DNA of 64,000 bases from Chryseobacterium echinoideorum (lineage in GTDB: Bacteria > Bacteroidota > Bacteroidia > Flavobacteriales > Weeksellaceae), in contig NZ_VKNW01000001.1 in the NCBI RefSeq assembly GCF_007474535.1, positions 186,001-250,000 of the forward strand, given 5' to 3'. This document shows positions 8,818-18,483 of the stretch, piece by piece. A program made the position numbers and the translations under genes. How positions within the stretch are numbered: the first letter of the stretch is position 1; each line of letters starts with the position of its first letter. A model generated the notes under the pieces. The model did no database searches and had not been told where the DNA came from. It saw only the letters and a program-made list of their open reading frames with translations.

Positions 8818-11343
8818 ATGAATCAACTAAAAATATTTCTTCTCGTCATATTTTTTGGATGTTTTTTGCAAATCAATGCAACAGAACCGTTCATTAGCAC
8901 AGAAAATAAAGCAGAAAGTATTGTTCTGAAAGAAAAATCGCTCAGTCTTTCCATTTTCACCAATTCCGGAATCGATAATGGAATTCTGAGAGCGGTGAAA
9001 AACTTGCAGTCGGATTTTCAAAAAGTCACAGGAGTTCAACCGGCAATTTTAAATCAGACGTCAGGAATGAATTCACCCTTTATTATTATCGGAACCGTAG
9101 GAACAAAATCGGTGATTGATGATTTAATCAAACAAAAGAAAATCGACGGAAAATTTTTAACCGGAAAAAAAGAAAAATATGTCATTCAGAATGTAAACAA
9201 TCCATTTCCTGGCGTTTCCGAAGCGATTGTAATTGCAGGAAGCGACAAACGTGGAACGATTTATGGAATCTACGAAATGTCACAGCAAATCGGAGTTTCA
9301 CCCTGGTATTATTGGGCAGATGTTCCGGTTGAGGTGAAAGAGAATTTATACTTTAAAAAAGGGATTTACACAGACGGAGAACCTGCAGTAGAATATCGCG
9401 GGATTTTCCTGAATGATGAAGAACCTTCGCTCGGAGGATGGGCAAGAGCTACTTTTGGAGGAATCAATTCCAAATTTTATGAGAAAGTTTTTGAACTGAT
9501 TTTAAGGATGAAAGGCAACTACATCTGGCCTGCAATGTGGGGAAAAGCTTTTTATGACGATGATGCTTTGAGTGGACCTTTAGCGAATGAGATGGGAATT
9601 ATTATGGGAACCTCTCATCACGAGCCAATGGCTCAGGCTCAGACGGACTGGAAAAGGTACATCCAAAAGAATAACATGCCGAATGTCTGGGATTATTCCA
9701 AAAATAAAAAAGTGCTGGACGAATTCTGGAAAAAAGGAATAGAACGTTCCAAAAACTGGGAAAAATTGGTAACAATAGGAATGCGTGGCGACGGTGATGA
9801 AGCGATGGGAGAAGGAACCAATATTGCACTTCTAGAAGAAATTGTAAAAAATCAGCGCAAAACAATTGCTCGTGTTACCGGGGAAAAGGCAGAAAAAATG
9901 CCGCAGGTCTGGGCTTTATATAAAGAAGTTCAGGATTATTATGACAAAGGAATGCGCGTTCCGAATGATGTGATTTTGCTGTTTTGTGATGATAATTGGG
10001 GCAATGTGAGAAAACTTCCGGATCTTTCAAAACCTCTTCACAAAGGCGGTTACGGAATGTATTACCACTTCGATTATGTGGGCGGACCGAGAAACTCCAA
10101 ATGGATTAATATCAGTCCAATTCAGAGAGTTTGGGAGCAGATGAATCTTTCTTATGAGCATAAAGTAGATAAAATATGGATTGTAAATGTCGGAGATTTG
10201 AAGCCGATGGAATTTCCTATCAGCTTTTTCCTGGAAATGGCGTGGAATCCAAAACAATTCAATTCAAAAAATCTTTTAGAATATACCGAAAAATGGGCTG
10301 CACAGCAATTTGGAGAAAAGCACGCCAAAGAAATTGCAGGAATGATTAATCTTTATTCAAAATATAACCGTCGTGTAACGCCTGAAACATTGGACTGGAA
10401 AACTTACAGTCTTGAAAATTACAATGAATTTGAAACAGTGTTGAATGATTATCGAGCATTGGCTTTGGAAGCATTACGTCTGAAAGAGCATATTCCGGCA
10501 GAATATCAGGATGCCTATTTTCAGTTGATTTTATATCCGATTGATGCATGCAGCAATCTGTATGAAATGTATTATGCTGTCGCCAAAAACAAGGAATTGG
10601 CTGCTAAAAAAAATGTTGAAGCTAATGTCTATGCCGATAAAGTCAAAGAATGTTTTGATAGAAATGCTTATCTCGACAATCAGTATAATAATGTAATTGC
10701 CGGCGGCAAATGGCAACATATGATGGACCAGATGAAGATAGGTTACAAAGCCTGGTTTGACGGAAAAGAAAATGTAATGCCTGAAGTTACCCGTGTTTCT
10801 GACGCAGATGTTCCGAAAGAAAAAGTATTTCAGGAGAAAAACGGTTATGTTTCGATTGAAGCTGAAAATTTTGCACGAAAGAACAATTCAGAGCGGATCC
10901 ATTGGGAAGTGATTCCTGATTTCGGAAAGACAAAATCCGGTGTGACGACTTTCCCTCAAAATGCTTATCCGAAAGCTGATGAAAATATTTATCTGGAATA
11001 CGATATTAATTTTGAATCCAAAGGTGAGTTTGAAGTTCAATTGTTATTAGCCCCAACTTTGAATTTCAATCATAATAAAGGTTTGCGATATGAGATTTCC
11101 TTTGATGGCGGAACGCCGCAGATTGTTAATTTCAACGGTCATTACAAAGGGGAATTGGGTAGATGGCAATCCGAACATATCATTAAGTCTACAACGAAAC
11201 ACCAGATTTCTCAACCTGGAAAACATACGCTGCGATTACGTGTTCTGGAGCCGGGAATTGTCTTAGAAAAAATATTAATCAACACAGGCGGACTGAAATC
11301 AAGTTATCTCGGAGCTCCTGAAAGTGAATATTTAACCAATTAA
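8818..11343 (+). CDS. GH115 xylan alpha-1,2-glucuronidase
   Basis: 841 residues. A signal peptide (1 to about 21) is followed by a GH20-like N-terminal domain (about 25-190, with GSDKRGTIYGIYEMS), a barrel (about 190-530) carrying the family motif RGDGDE (323-328), a helical region (about 530-670) and a C-terminal beta-sandwich (about 680-840) starting YVSIEAENFARKN. GH115 enzymes remove (4-O-methyl)-D-glucuronic acid from internal and terminal xylose of glucuronoxylan. Length and layout match full-length family members. A GH67 alpha-glucuronidase is also present at 33618; the two types usually divide work between polymer and short oligosaccharides. A terminator hairpin follows at once. Confidence 0.93.
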   Translation: MNQLKIFLLVIFFGCFLQINATEPFISTENKAESIVLKEKSLSLSIFTNSGIDNGILRAVKNLQSDFQKVTGVQPAILNQTSGMNSPFIIIGTVGTKSVIDDLIKQKKIDGKFLTGKKEKYVIQNVNNPFPGVSEAIVIAGSDKRGTIYGIYEMSQQIGVSPWYYWADVPVEVKENLYFKKGIYTDGEPAVEYRGIFLNDEEPSLGGWARATFGGINSKFYEKVFELILRMKGNYIWPAMWGKAFYDDDALSGPLANEMGIIMGTSHHEPMAQAQTDWKRYIQKNNMPNVWDYSKNKKVLDEFWKKGIERSKNWEKLVTIGMRGDGDEAMGEGTNIALLEEIVKNQRKTIARVTGEKAEKMPQVWALYKEVQDYYDKGMRVPNDVILLFCDDNWGNVRKLPDLSKPLHKGGYGMYYHFDYVGGPRNSKWINISPIQRVWEQMNLSYEHKVDKIWIVNVGDLKPMEFPISFFLEMAWNPKQFNSKNLLEYTEKWAAQQFGEKHAKEIAGMINLYSKYNRRVTPETLDWKTYSLENYNEFETVLNDYRALALEALRLKEHIPAEYQDAYFQLILYPIDACSNLYEMYYAVAKNKELAAKKNVEANVYADKVKECFDRNAYLDNQYNNVIAGGKWQHMMDQMKIGYKAWFDGKENVMPEVTRVSDADVPKEKVFQEKNGYVSIEAENFARKNNSERIHWEVIPDFGKTKSGVTTFPQNAYPKADENIYLEYDINFESKGEFEVQLLLAPTLNFNHNKGLRYEISFDGGTPQIVNFNGHYKGELGRWQSEHIIKSTTKHQISQPGKHTLRLRVLEPGIVLEKILINTGGLKSSYLGAPESEYLTN

Positions 11344-11350
11344 TTTTTTT

Positions 11351-11388
11351 AAACCATCAGATTTTTCTGGTGGTTTTCTATTTTTTTT
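11351..11388 (+). terminator. Rho-independent terminator after GH115
   Basis: AAACCATCAGA and TCTGGTGGTTT pair around a short T-rich loop (one G-U pair) and are followed by a run of eight T residues. It lies eight bases after the GH115 stop codon and closes the GH27-to-GH115 gene string. Confidence 0.75.
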
Positions 11389-11518
11389 AAAATATTCATA
11401 TTATGTTATCAAATAATTAGTTTTTCACCGGTAGTTTCTCACTCACTACTGGGACTCTACGATTTCCGCAAAAATCTCAACATGCCGAAATAATTAAAGA
11501 CAAAATTTCAAATAAATT

Positions 11519-11537
11519 AAGTGTTAATAATACATTT
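11519..11537. promoter_or_regulatory. Predicted AraR operator 1 (GH3-GH51)
   Basis: AAGTGT-TAATAAT-ACATTT, an imperfect palindrome shared with sites at 16361, 24673 and 37397. It ends 16 bases before a TAnnTTTG box, so it covers the expected -33 region. Assignment to the Nudix-type regulator encoded at 23925 is an inference from the distribution of the sites. Confidence 0.65.
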
Positions 11538-11553
11538 ATTAAAAATAGAATCT

Positions 11554-11561
11554 TATCTTTG
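11554..11561 (+). promoter_or_regulatory. -7 box of the GH3-GH51 promoter
   Basis: TATCTTTG fits the Bacteroidota consensus TAnnTTTG exactly and lies 72 bases before the GH3 start codon. Confidence 0.6.
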
Positions 11562-11633
11562 TTATCAACCGAATATCAATATTCTTTTTTTGAAATCAAT
11601 TTGATATTTCAATGATGTTTTAAATCAATTATA

Positions 11634-14261
11634 ATGAAAAGAATCTTATTTTCCTTATCGATCTTCATCTGCGCTTTCTCTCCCGCACAGAATTTCAAAT
11701 ATCCCTTCCAAAACCCCAATCTCCCAGTTGAACAAAGAATCGAAAACCTTCTTGGATTATTAACGGTGGATGAGAAAATCGGGATGATGATGGACAATTC
11801 CAAAGCGGTTCCGAGACTGGAAATTCCGGGTTACGGCTGGTGGAACGAAGCACTTCACGGCGTGGCAAGAGCAGGAACAGCAACGGTTTTTCCTCAAGCC
11901 ATTGGAATGGCAGCAACCTGGGATGTTCCGGAACATCTCAAAACTTTTGAAATGATTTCCGACGAAGCCAGAGCAAAATACAACAAATCGTTTGACGAAT
12001 CCCAGAAAACAGGTCGTTACGAAGGTCTCACTTTCTGGACGCCAAACATCAATATTTTCCGCGACCCGAGATGGGGAAGAGGTCAGGAAACCTATGGTGA
12101 AGATCCGTATCTGACCTCCGTTTTGGGCGTTGCTGCAGTCAAAGGCTTGCAGGGAAATGACCCAAAATATTTTAAAACGCACGCCTGCGCAAAACATTTT
12201 GCTGTTCACAGCGGTCCGGAATGGAACCGCCACTCTTACAACGCCGAAGTTTCCAAACGAGATTTGTATGAAACGTATCTTCCGGCTTTTAAAGCACTGG
12301 TTTTGGAAGGAAATGTAAGGGAAGTGATGTGTGCTTACAACGCATTCGATGGACAGCCGTGCTGCGCCAACAATACTTTGCTGACAGAAATTCTCCGTGG
12401 AAAATGGAACTACGATGGAATGGTCGTTTCCGATTGCTGGGCATTGGCAGATTTCTATCAGAAACAATATCATGGAACACATCCCGACGAAAAAACTACC
12501 GCCGCAGATGCTTTGAAACATTCTACAGATCTGGAATGTGGCGATACATATAATAATTTAAACAAATCTCTCGCAAGCGGATTAATCACTGAAAAAGACC
12601 TTGATGTTTCGATGCGAAGAATTCTGAAAGGTTGGTTTGAGTTGGGAATGCTCGACCCAAAATCTTCAGTTCACTGGAACTCAATTCCATATTCTGTTGT
12701 TGATTCTGATGAGCACAAAAAACAGGCTTTAAAAATGGCTCAGAAATCTATTGTTCTGATGAAAAATGAGAATAATGTTTTGCCTTTAAATAAAAACATC
12801 AAAAAAATCGCTGTTGTCGGTCCAAACGCCGATGACGGACTGATGCAGTTGGGAAATTATAACGGAACACCTTCGTCAATCGTTACCATTTTGGATGGAA
12901 TCAAAGCCAAATTTCCAAACGCGGAAATCATTTATGAAAAAGGAAGCGAAATCGCCGACCCATCTTCCAGAACTTCGCTTTATCAAAAGTTTTTAAGCCA
13001 GAAAAACGGCGAAAAAGGAATGAAGGTTGAGTTTTTCAACAACAATGAATTCAAAGGGAAATCTGCCAATATTTCTGTCAATAAAACAGGAATCAACTAC
13101 AACAGCTTTGGCGGAACTCAGCTTGCTCCAAATGTAGGAAGAGAAAATACGTCGTCGATTATTTCAGGCGTATTCAAAAGTCCTTACACAGGCGATGTGA
13201 TTCTTTCACCTTCAACATCAGATGTTTATACACTTTTTGTTGACGGAAAAGAAATTGCCACCAGAAAAGGCCCCGACGCAAGGCATCCTTCAGAATTTCC
13301 TGTAAAAATGGAAAAAGGTAAAGAATATCAGATTGAGTTGCGCCACACCCAAAAGGGAAAATATGTAAGCATCACTTTTGACGTGTACAGAAAAGACCCT
13401 GTGAATTTCGCTGCTGTAAGGGAAAAAGTGAAAGATGCGGATGTGATTATTTTTGCAGGCGGACTTTCTCCAATTCTGGAAGGCGAAGAAATGATGGTGA
13501 ATGCAGAAGGTTTCAAAGGCGGCGATAAAACTTCCATCGACCTTCCTAAGGTTCAGCGAGAATTGTTAGCGGAATTAAGAAAAACAGGAAAACCTGTGGT
13601 TTTTGTGCTTTGTACAGGAAGTTCACTTGGTTTAGCACAGGATGAAAAAAATTACGATGCTTTGCTGAATGCTTGGTACGGTGGACAATCCGGCGGAACT
13701 GCCGTTGCAGATGTTTTGGCAGGCGATTACAATCCGTCCGGAAGATTGCCAATTACGTTCTACAAGAATCTGGAACAGCTTGATAATAATCTTTCAAAAA
13801 CCAGCAAGCATCAAGGTTTTGAAAATTACGATATGGAGGGAAGAACCTACCGTTATATGACTGAAAAACCGTTGTACGCTTTCGGACATGGGTTAAGTTA
13901 TTCAAAATTTATTTATGGAAATGCTAAACTGAACAAAAATACCATCCATTCCAATGAAAATATTACAATCACAATTCCTGTTACCAATACCTCGGAAAGA
14001 GACGGAGAGGAAGTGGTTCAGGTCTATGTGAAAAGAAATAATGATTCTTCGGCACCAGTAAAGACTTTGAGAGCTTTTGAAAGAGTTTTGATTAAATCTA
14101 AGGAAACAAAAAATATTCAGTTAACAATTTCTAAAGATTCATTTACATTTTATGATGAAAAAGTGGATGATTTGACTCCAAAAGCAGGAGATTACACCAT
14201 TTTCTACGGCGGAACTTCCGATGAATCCGGATTAAAAAGTATTCAAATGAAAGTCAATTAA
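11634..14261 (+). CDS. GH3 beta-xylosidase/glucosidase with PA14 insert
   Basis: 875 residues: signal peptide (1 to about 18), GH3 N-terminal barrel (about 25-360) with nucleophile D267 in VVSDCWA, GH3 C-terminal domain interrupted by a PA14 domain (about 460-590, starting MKVEFFNNNEFKG) and a C-terminal fibronectin type III-like domain (about 780-870). This plan is the one seen in secreted beta-xylosidases such as Prevotella Xyl3A, and the xylan context favours beta-xylosidase (or alpha-L-arabinofuranosidase side activity) over beta-glucosidase. The enzyme would release xylose from xylo-oligosaccharides in the periplasm. An AraR-type site and a -7 box precede it, so arabinose control is predicted. 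GH51 follows closely and is probably co-transcribed. Confidence 0.88.
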   Translation: MKRILFSLSIFICAFSPAQNFKYPFQNPNLPVEQRIENLLGLLTVDEKIGMMMDNSKAVPRLEIPGYGWWNEALHGVARAGTATVFPQAIGMAATWDVPEHLKTFEMISDEARAKYNKSFDESQKTGRYEGLTFWTPNINIFRDPRWGRGQETYGEDPYLTSVLGVAAVKGLQGNDPKYFKTHACAKHFAVHSGPEWNRHSYNAEVSKRDLYETYLPAFKALVLEGNVREVMCAYNAFDGQPCCANNTLLTEILRGKWNYDGMVVSDCWALADFYQKQYHGTHPDEKTTAADALKHSTDLECGDTYNNLNKSLASGLITEKDLDVSMRRILKGWFELGMLDPKSSVHWNSIPYSVVDSDEHKKQALKMAQKSIVLMKNENNVLPLNKNIKKIAVVGPNADDGLMQLGNYNGTPSSIVTILDGIKAKFPNAEIIYEKGSEIADPSSRTSLYQKFLSQKNGEKGMKVEFFNNNEFKGKSANISVNKTGINYNSFGGTQLAPNVGRENTSSIISGVFKSPYTGDVILSPSTSDVYTLFVDGKEIATRKGPDARHPSEFPVKMEKGKEYQIELRHTQKGKYVSITFDVYRKDPVNFAAVREKVKDADVIIFAGGLSPILEGEEMMVNAEGFKGGDKTSIDLPKVQRELLAELRKTGKPVVFVLCTGSSLGLAQDEKNYDALLNAWYGGQSGGTAVADVLAGDYNPSGRLPITFYKNLEQLDNNLSKTSKHQGFENYDMEGRTYRYMTEKPLYAFGHGLSYSKFIYGNAKLNKNTIHSNENITITIPVTNTSERDGEEVVQVYVKRNNDSSAPVKTLRAFERVLIKSKETKNIQLTISKDSFTFYDEKVDDLTPKAGDYTIFYGGTSDESGLKSIQMKVN

Positions 14262-14279
14262 TCAACCATCAGACTGTGA

Positions 14280-14310
14280 AACCTTACAGGTTTTTAAAAT
14301 GTATAAGGTT
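14280..14310. repeat. Family D inverted repeat, degenerate copy
   Basis: AACCTTACAGGTTTT and TGTATAAGGTT form an imperfect inverted repeat. It resembles the perfect copy at 32420-32450. It lies between GH3 and GH51 and argues against translation starting upstream of 14342. Confidence 0.55.
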
Positions 14311-14341
14311 ATCAATAAAAAACCAACTTTTCAACTCAGAA

Positions 14342-16324
14342 ATGAAAACAAAAACCAAAATATTTACAGCCGCCATTTCACTAAGTGTTGCATTTTTTTC
14401 TGCTCAAAATGGGAATGTAAAAAAGCATTTCCTAGATTTAGACGGAACTTCTACCAACATCAAAATCCAGCCAACGATGTATGGGATTTTCTTTGAAGAC
14501 ATCAATTTTGCAGCCGATGGTGGAATTTATGCTGAATTAATCAAGAACCGAAGTTTTGAACTTGATGAACCGTTGACGGGCTGGAAACAGCAAAACACAA
14601 AAACACTTTCTCCCAATCTGGATTCCGGTTTTCTGACGATTATAACCGATAAATCAAAAACGAATAAAAACTATGCAAGAATCACGGTCTGGAACGACAA
14701 AAATTATGTGTTGGAAAACGAAGGATTCAGAGGAATTGGTTTTCATCAAGGTGAAAAATATGATTTCAGTTTTAATTTAGAAAACATTTCGGGAAATATT
14801 TCTACCATCAACACAAGTCTGATTGATGAAAACGGAACAGTGATTTCTTCAGTTTCTACAATCATAAAAGGCGGAGGCTGGCAAAAATATAATGCTGTTT
14901 TCACACCTTCCAAAACAGTTGAAAAAGCTAAAGTTCAAATCACTTTTACAGGAAAAGGGATTGTGAATATGGATATGATTTCATTGTTTCCGCAAGACAC
15001 CTGGAAAGACAGAAAAGGAGGTTTAAGAAAAGACTTGGTTCAGAAATTATATGATTTACAACCGGGATTTTTACGTTTTCCGGGTGGCTGTATTGTTGAA
15101 GGTAGAACGTTGGCAGAACGATATCAATGGAAAAAAACAATTGGTAAAGTGGAAGACCGTGAAAATCTTATCAATAAATGGAACAACGGATTTTCACATC
15201 GTCTCACACCGGATTATTGGCAGTCTTTTGGGCTTGGTTTTTTTGAATACTTCCAGCTGGCGGAAGATTTAGGCGCAGAACCACTTCCGATTTTAAGTTG
15301 CGAAATGGCTTGTCAGTTCAACACCGCAGAGCTTGTAAAAATGGAAGATTTAGACCCTTACGTTCAGGATGCTTTAGATTTGATTGAATTTGCAAATGGC
15401 GATTCTAGTACAAAATGGGGAAAAATCCGTGCTGAAATGGGACATCCGAAACCATTCAATATGAAATATATCGGTGTAGGGAATGAACAGTGGGGAGAAG
15501 ATTACATCGAACGTTACAAGATTTTTGAAAAAGCCATTCATTCCAAATATCCTGATATTAAAATCATTTCAGGAAGCGGACCTTCGCCCGACGGAGAATT
15601 TTTTGAATACGGTTGGAAAGAACTCAAAAAACTCAATGCACAAATTGTCGATGAGCATTATTACAATTCACCGGAGTGGTTTACAAAAAATGCCGGAAGA
15701 TATGATGAATATGACCGTTCCGGACCAAAAGTTTTCGCAGGAGAATACGCTGCCCAATCGGTCGGAGTAGTAAAACCTGACAATAAAAATAACTGGCAGA
15801 CCGCATTATCAGAAGCCGCTTTTATGACCGGGCTTGAGAGAAATGCCGATGTTGTCACGATGACTTCTTATGCGCCGCTTTTGGCTCACGCAGATGGTTG
15901 GCAATGGACACCGGATTTAATTTGGTTTAATAATTTACATTCTTACGCAACGCCCAATTATTACGTTCAAAAATTGTTTTCAAACAACAAAGGAACCGAT
16001 TTAATTAAAATTTCTGAAAACGGAAATGCTGTAAAAGGACAAAATGAACTTTTCGCATCCGCAGTGAAAGACGGTAAAAAGAATGAAGTAATCATTAAAA
16101 TTGTCAATACAGATTCTCACGAAAAATCAATTGAAATCAATCCGAAAAATATCAAATTAGGAAGCAAACTGACTAAAACAACCTTAACAGCATCACAACT
16201 TTCTGATGAAAATAATTTTCAAACAGAAAACATAAAACCTCTTGAAGAGAATTCTGTGATTAAAAAGGGGAAACTTTCTGTTCAAATCCCAGCCAATTCT
16301 TTCGTTGTTTTAAAGATAAAATAG
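14342..16324 (+). CDS. GH51 alpha-L-arabinofuranosidase
   Basis: 660 residues from the ATG at 14342. An in-frame ATG at 14276 would add 22 residues encoded mostly by an inverted repeat, and the signal peptide (MKTKTKIFTAAISLSVAFFSAQ) begins at 14342. An N-terminal carbohydrate-binding-like domain (about 70-220) precedes a barrel with acid/base E382 (GVGNEQW) and nucleophile E468 (FAGEYA), then a C-terminal beta domain. GH51 enzymes release terminal alpha-L-arabinofuranose from arabinoxylan and arabinan. The location after GH3 and before araBDA, together with the upstream AraR-type site, fits arabinose-responsive expression. Many GH51 enzymes are cytoplasmic; the clear signal peptide puts this one outside the inner membrane. 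Confidence 0.92.
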   Translation: MKTKTKIFTAAISLSVAFFSAQNGNVKKHFLDLDGTSTNIKIQPTMYGIFFEDINFAADGGIYAELIKNRSFELDEPLTGWKQQNTKTLSPNLDSGFLTIITDKSKTNKNYARITVWNDKNYVLENEGFRGIGFHQGEKYDFSFNLENISGNISTINTSLIDENGTVISSVSTIIKGGGWQKYNAVFTPSKTVEKAKVQITFTGKGIVNMDMISLFPQDTWKDRKGGLRKDLVQKLYDLQPGFLRFPGGCIVEGRTLAERYQWKKTIGKVEDRENLINKWNNGFSHRLTPDYWQSFGLGFFEYFQLAEDLGAEPLPILSCEMACQFNTAELVKMEDLDPYVQDALDLIEFANGDSSTKWGKIRAEMGHPKPFNMKYIGVGNEQWGEDYIERYKIFEKAIHSKYPDIKIISGSGPSPDGEFFEYGWKELKKLNAQIVDEHYYNSPEWFTKNAGRYDEYDRSGPKVFAGEYAAQSVGVVKPDNKNNWQTALSEAAFMTGLERNADVVTMTSYAPLLAHADGWQWTPDLIWFNNLHSYATPNYYVQKLFSNNKGTDLIKISENGNAVKGQNELFASAVKDGKKNEVIIKIVNTDSHEKSIEINPKNIKLGSKLTKTTLTASQLSDENNFQTENIKPLEENSVIKKGKLSVQIPANSFVVLKIK

Positions 16325-16360
16325 CTGTTAATTACCATCAATAAAAGAAAAATTAAAATT

Positions 16361-16379
16361 AAGTGTAATATTTACATTT
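16361..16379. promoter_or_regulatory. Predicted AraR operator 2 (araBDA)
   Basis: AAGTGT-AATATTT-ACATTT, with a perfect TGTAA/TTACA core. It ends 16 bases before the TATATTTG box, the same spacing as at operator 1. Confidence 0.7.
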
Positions 16380-16395
16380 ATTTAAAATAAAAATT

Positions 16396-16403
16396 TATAT
16401 TTG
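16396..16403 (+). promoter_or_regulatory. -7 box of the araBDA promoter
   Basis: TATATTTG matches TAnnTTTG and lies 58 bases before the araB start codon. Confidence 0.6.
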
Positions 16404-16461
16404 TTTTATTCTCTCAATAAGAGAAATGTCAACATTTATTAAAATTTAATTCATCGCAACA

Positions 16462-18159
16462 ATGAAGAAATATGTTATCGGGTTAGATTATGGTACGGAT
16501 TCGGTGCGTGCAGTCCTGATTGATACAGAAAACGGAGCCGAACTCGCAACATCCGTAAGCTACTACCAAAGATGGAAAGAAGGAAAATTCTGCCAACCGG
16601 AACAAAATCAATTCCGTCAACATCCGCTTGACCATATTGAAGGCTTGGAAAAGACCATTTCCGATGTTGTCAAAGAAAGTGGAGTAGCCCCCGAAAGTAT
16701 TGTCAGCATTTGTATTGATACCACTGGTTCATCACCGCTTCCGGTAAACAAAGAAGGAATTGCATTGGCTCTGACTCCCGGATTCGAACAAAATCCAAAT
16801 GCAATGATGGTATTGTGGAAAGACCATACTTCAATTTCAGAAGCCGAGGAAATCAACCATTTGGCGAGAAATTGGGGCGGCGAAGATTATACCAGATTTG
16901 AAGGCGGAATCTATTCCTCCGAATGGTTTTGGGCGAAAATTCTCCACATCAACAGAGTTGATGACAATGTTAAAAATTCGGCTTACAGCTGGATGGAGCA
17001 TTGCGATTATATCACGTTTCTCCTTTCCGACCATCAGGATTTATCAACTTTCAAAAGAAGCCGTTGTGCGGCCGGTCACAAAGCAATGTGGCACGAATCG
17101 TGGAATGGACTTCCGTCTGAGGATTTCCTTGGTCAGTTAGACCCGTCTTTAGCCAAACTTCGGGACAGATTGTACGGTAAAACTTACACTTCCGATAAGG
17201 TTGCAGGAAATTTAAATCAAGAATGGGCAGCAAAACTAGGCTTGACAACCAACACCGTGATTGCCGTAGGAACTTTCGACGCCCATTCCGGAGCAGTCGG
17301 CGCAAAAGTAGAGGAGAACACGCTTATCCGAATTATGGGAACTTCCACCTGCGATATTATGGTTGCACCTAACGAAATTATCGGAGACAAAACGGTCAAA
17401 GGAATCTGCGGACAGGTAGATGGTTCTGTGATTCCGGGATTGATGGGTCTTGAGGCTGGTCAGTCTGCGTTCGGAGATTTGCTGGCTTGGTACAAAGACA
17501 TTCTGATGTGGCCAACTCAAAATATTCTGATGAATTCTACTATCATCGATGACAATCAAAAACAACTTTTAAAAGAGGAAATAGAAAATAATCTCATCCG
17601 AAATCTGACTTTGGAGGCAGAAAAAATTCCTCTTTCCGAAGCCGTTCCTATTGCATTGGATTGGGTGAACGGCAGACGAACGCCCGATGCCAATCAAGAA
17701 CTGAAAGCGGCTATCAGCAATCTTTCACTCGGAACAAAAGCACCGCATATTTTCAAAGCGTTGGTGAATGCCATTTGTTTCGGTTCCAAAAAAATCGTTG
17801 ACCGCTTCGAAGAAGAAGGCGTAAAAATCGAAAAAGTTATCGGAATTGGTGGTGTTGCAAGAAAATCGCCTTTCATTATGCAGACCTTGGCAAATGTCCT
17901 GAATATGCCTATTGTCGTAGCTGCATCCGACCAGGCTCCGGCATTGGGAGCAGCGATTTACGCAGCCGTTGCAGCAGGAATTTATCCGAATGTCCGAGAC
18001 GCAAGTCAAAAAATGGGTTCCGATTTCGAAGCCGAATATTTCCCGCAGGCAGAACACGTAGAAAAGTATGCAGAATTAATGAGTCAATATCAAATTCTCG
18101 CAGACTTCACAGAAGATAATATCAAATTGAAAAAGAAGTTGAAAGTTGATAGTTTGTAA
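16462..18159 (+). CDS. araB: Ribulokinase
   Basis: 565 residues, an FGGY-family kinase of the usual ribulokinase length. The N-terminus carries the phosphate-binding motif GLDYGTDSVRAVLID and the C-terminal half carries GIGGVARKSPF and SDQAPALGAAIYA, typical of AraB. It phosphorylates L-ribulose to L-ribulose-5-phosphate in the cytoplasm. The gene heads the araB-araD-araA-galM-symporter string and has an AraR-type operator and a TAnnTTTG promoter directly upstream. The order araB-araD-araA is common in Bacteroidota. The family assignment is firm; alternative FGGY kinases such as xylulokinase are less likely given araD and araA next door. Confidence 0.95.
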   Translation: MKKYVIGLDYGTDSVRAVLIDTENGAELATSVSYYQRWKEGKFCQPEQNQFRQHPLDHIEGLEKTISDVVKESGVAPESIVSICIDTTGSSPLPVNKEGIALALTPGFEQNPNAMMVLWKDHTSISEAEEINHLARNWGGEDYTRFEGGIYSSEWFWAKILHINRVDDNVKNSAYSWMEHCDYITFLLSDHQDLSTFKRSRCAAGHKAMWHESWNGLPSEDFLGQLDPSLAKLRDRLYGKTYTSDKVAGNLNQEWAAKLGLTTNTVIAVGTFDAHSGAVGAKVEENTLIRIMGTSTCDIMVAPNEIIGDKTVKGICGQVDGSVIPGLMGLEAGQSAFGDLLAWYKDILMWPTQNILMNSTIIDDNQKQLLKEEIENNLIRNLTLEAEKIPLSEAVPIALDWVNGRRTPDANQELKAAISNLSLGTKAPHIFKALVNAICFGSKKIVDRFEEEGVKIEKVIGIGGVARKSPFIMQTLANVLNMPIVVAASDQAPALGAAIYAAVAAGIYPNVRDASQKMGSDFEAEYFPQAEHVEKYAELMSQYQILADFTEDNIKLKKKLKVDSL

Positions 18160-18189
18160 TTGATATAAATTTTCAATCCACCTTCGACA

Positions 18190-18264
18190 GCTCCGTAGGA
18201 GCGTCCTGTTAATAGCCAACGATTCAGACGATACACATCAAGCCTCGTAGAGGCGACCTGTTAA
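18190..18264 (+). repeat. Family B paired-hairpin repeat, araB-araD gap
   Basis: GCTCCGTAGGAGC (18190-18202) and GCCTCGTAGAGGC (18242-18254) are two hairpins with a GTA loop, each followed by a CCTGTTAA tail. The same pair occurs at 31193 and, rearranged, at 39202-39370. Confidence 0.75.
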
Positions 18265-18300
18265 TTGAATATAAAACTAAAACTAACAACCAAAATTTTA

Positions 18301-18390
18301 TGGCAGCTTTATCCGCCCTCCGTTCCCGCTTTTTTGTTCCGCTTTGCTACACAAAAAGAGCTCCACTCAGGTCGGGCTGCGTGAGATTCA
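18301..18390 (+). repeat. Family A long-hairpin intergenic repeat, copy 2
   Basis: Begins TGGCAGC and ends GGGCTGCGTGAGATTCA. Relative to copies 1, 3 and 4 the middle stem reads CCT/AGG instead of CTT/AAG, a compensatory change. The 324-base gap 18160-18483 holds only this element and the family B pair; I see no gene in it. Confidence 0.8.
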
Positions 18391-18483
18391 ATGCTGAAAC
18401 TAAATCAATAAGGTCTGCAGTCCGAAATAGGTAACCTGTAATCTTTAAATTATTTAATCTTTTAATCATTTAATAAAAATAAA

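Noticed and set aside
14276..14341. Earlier ATG start for GH51
   Set aside because: The added residues are encoded by an inverted repeat, and the signal peptide begins at 14342.
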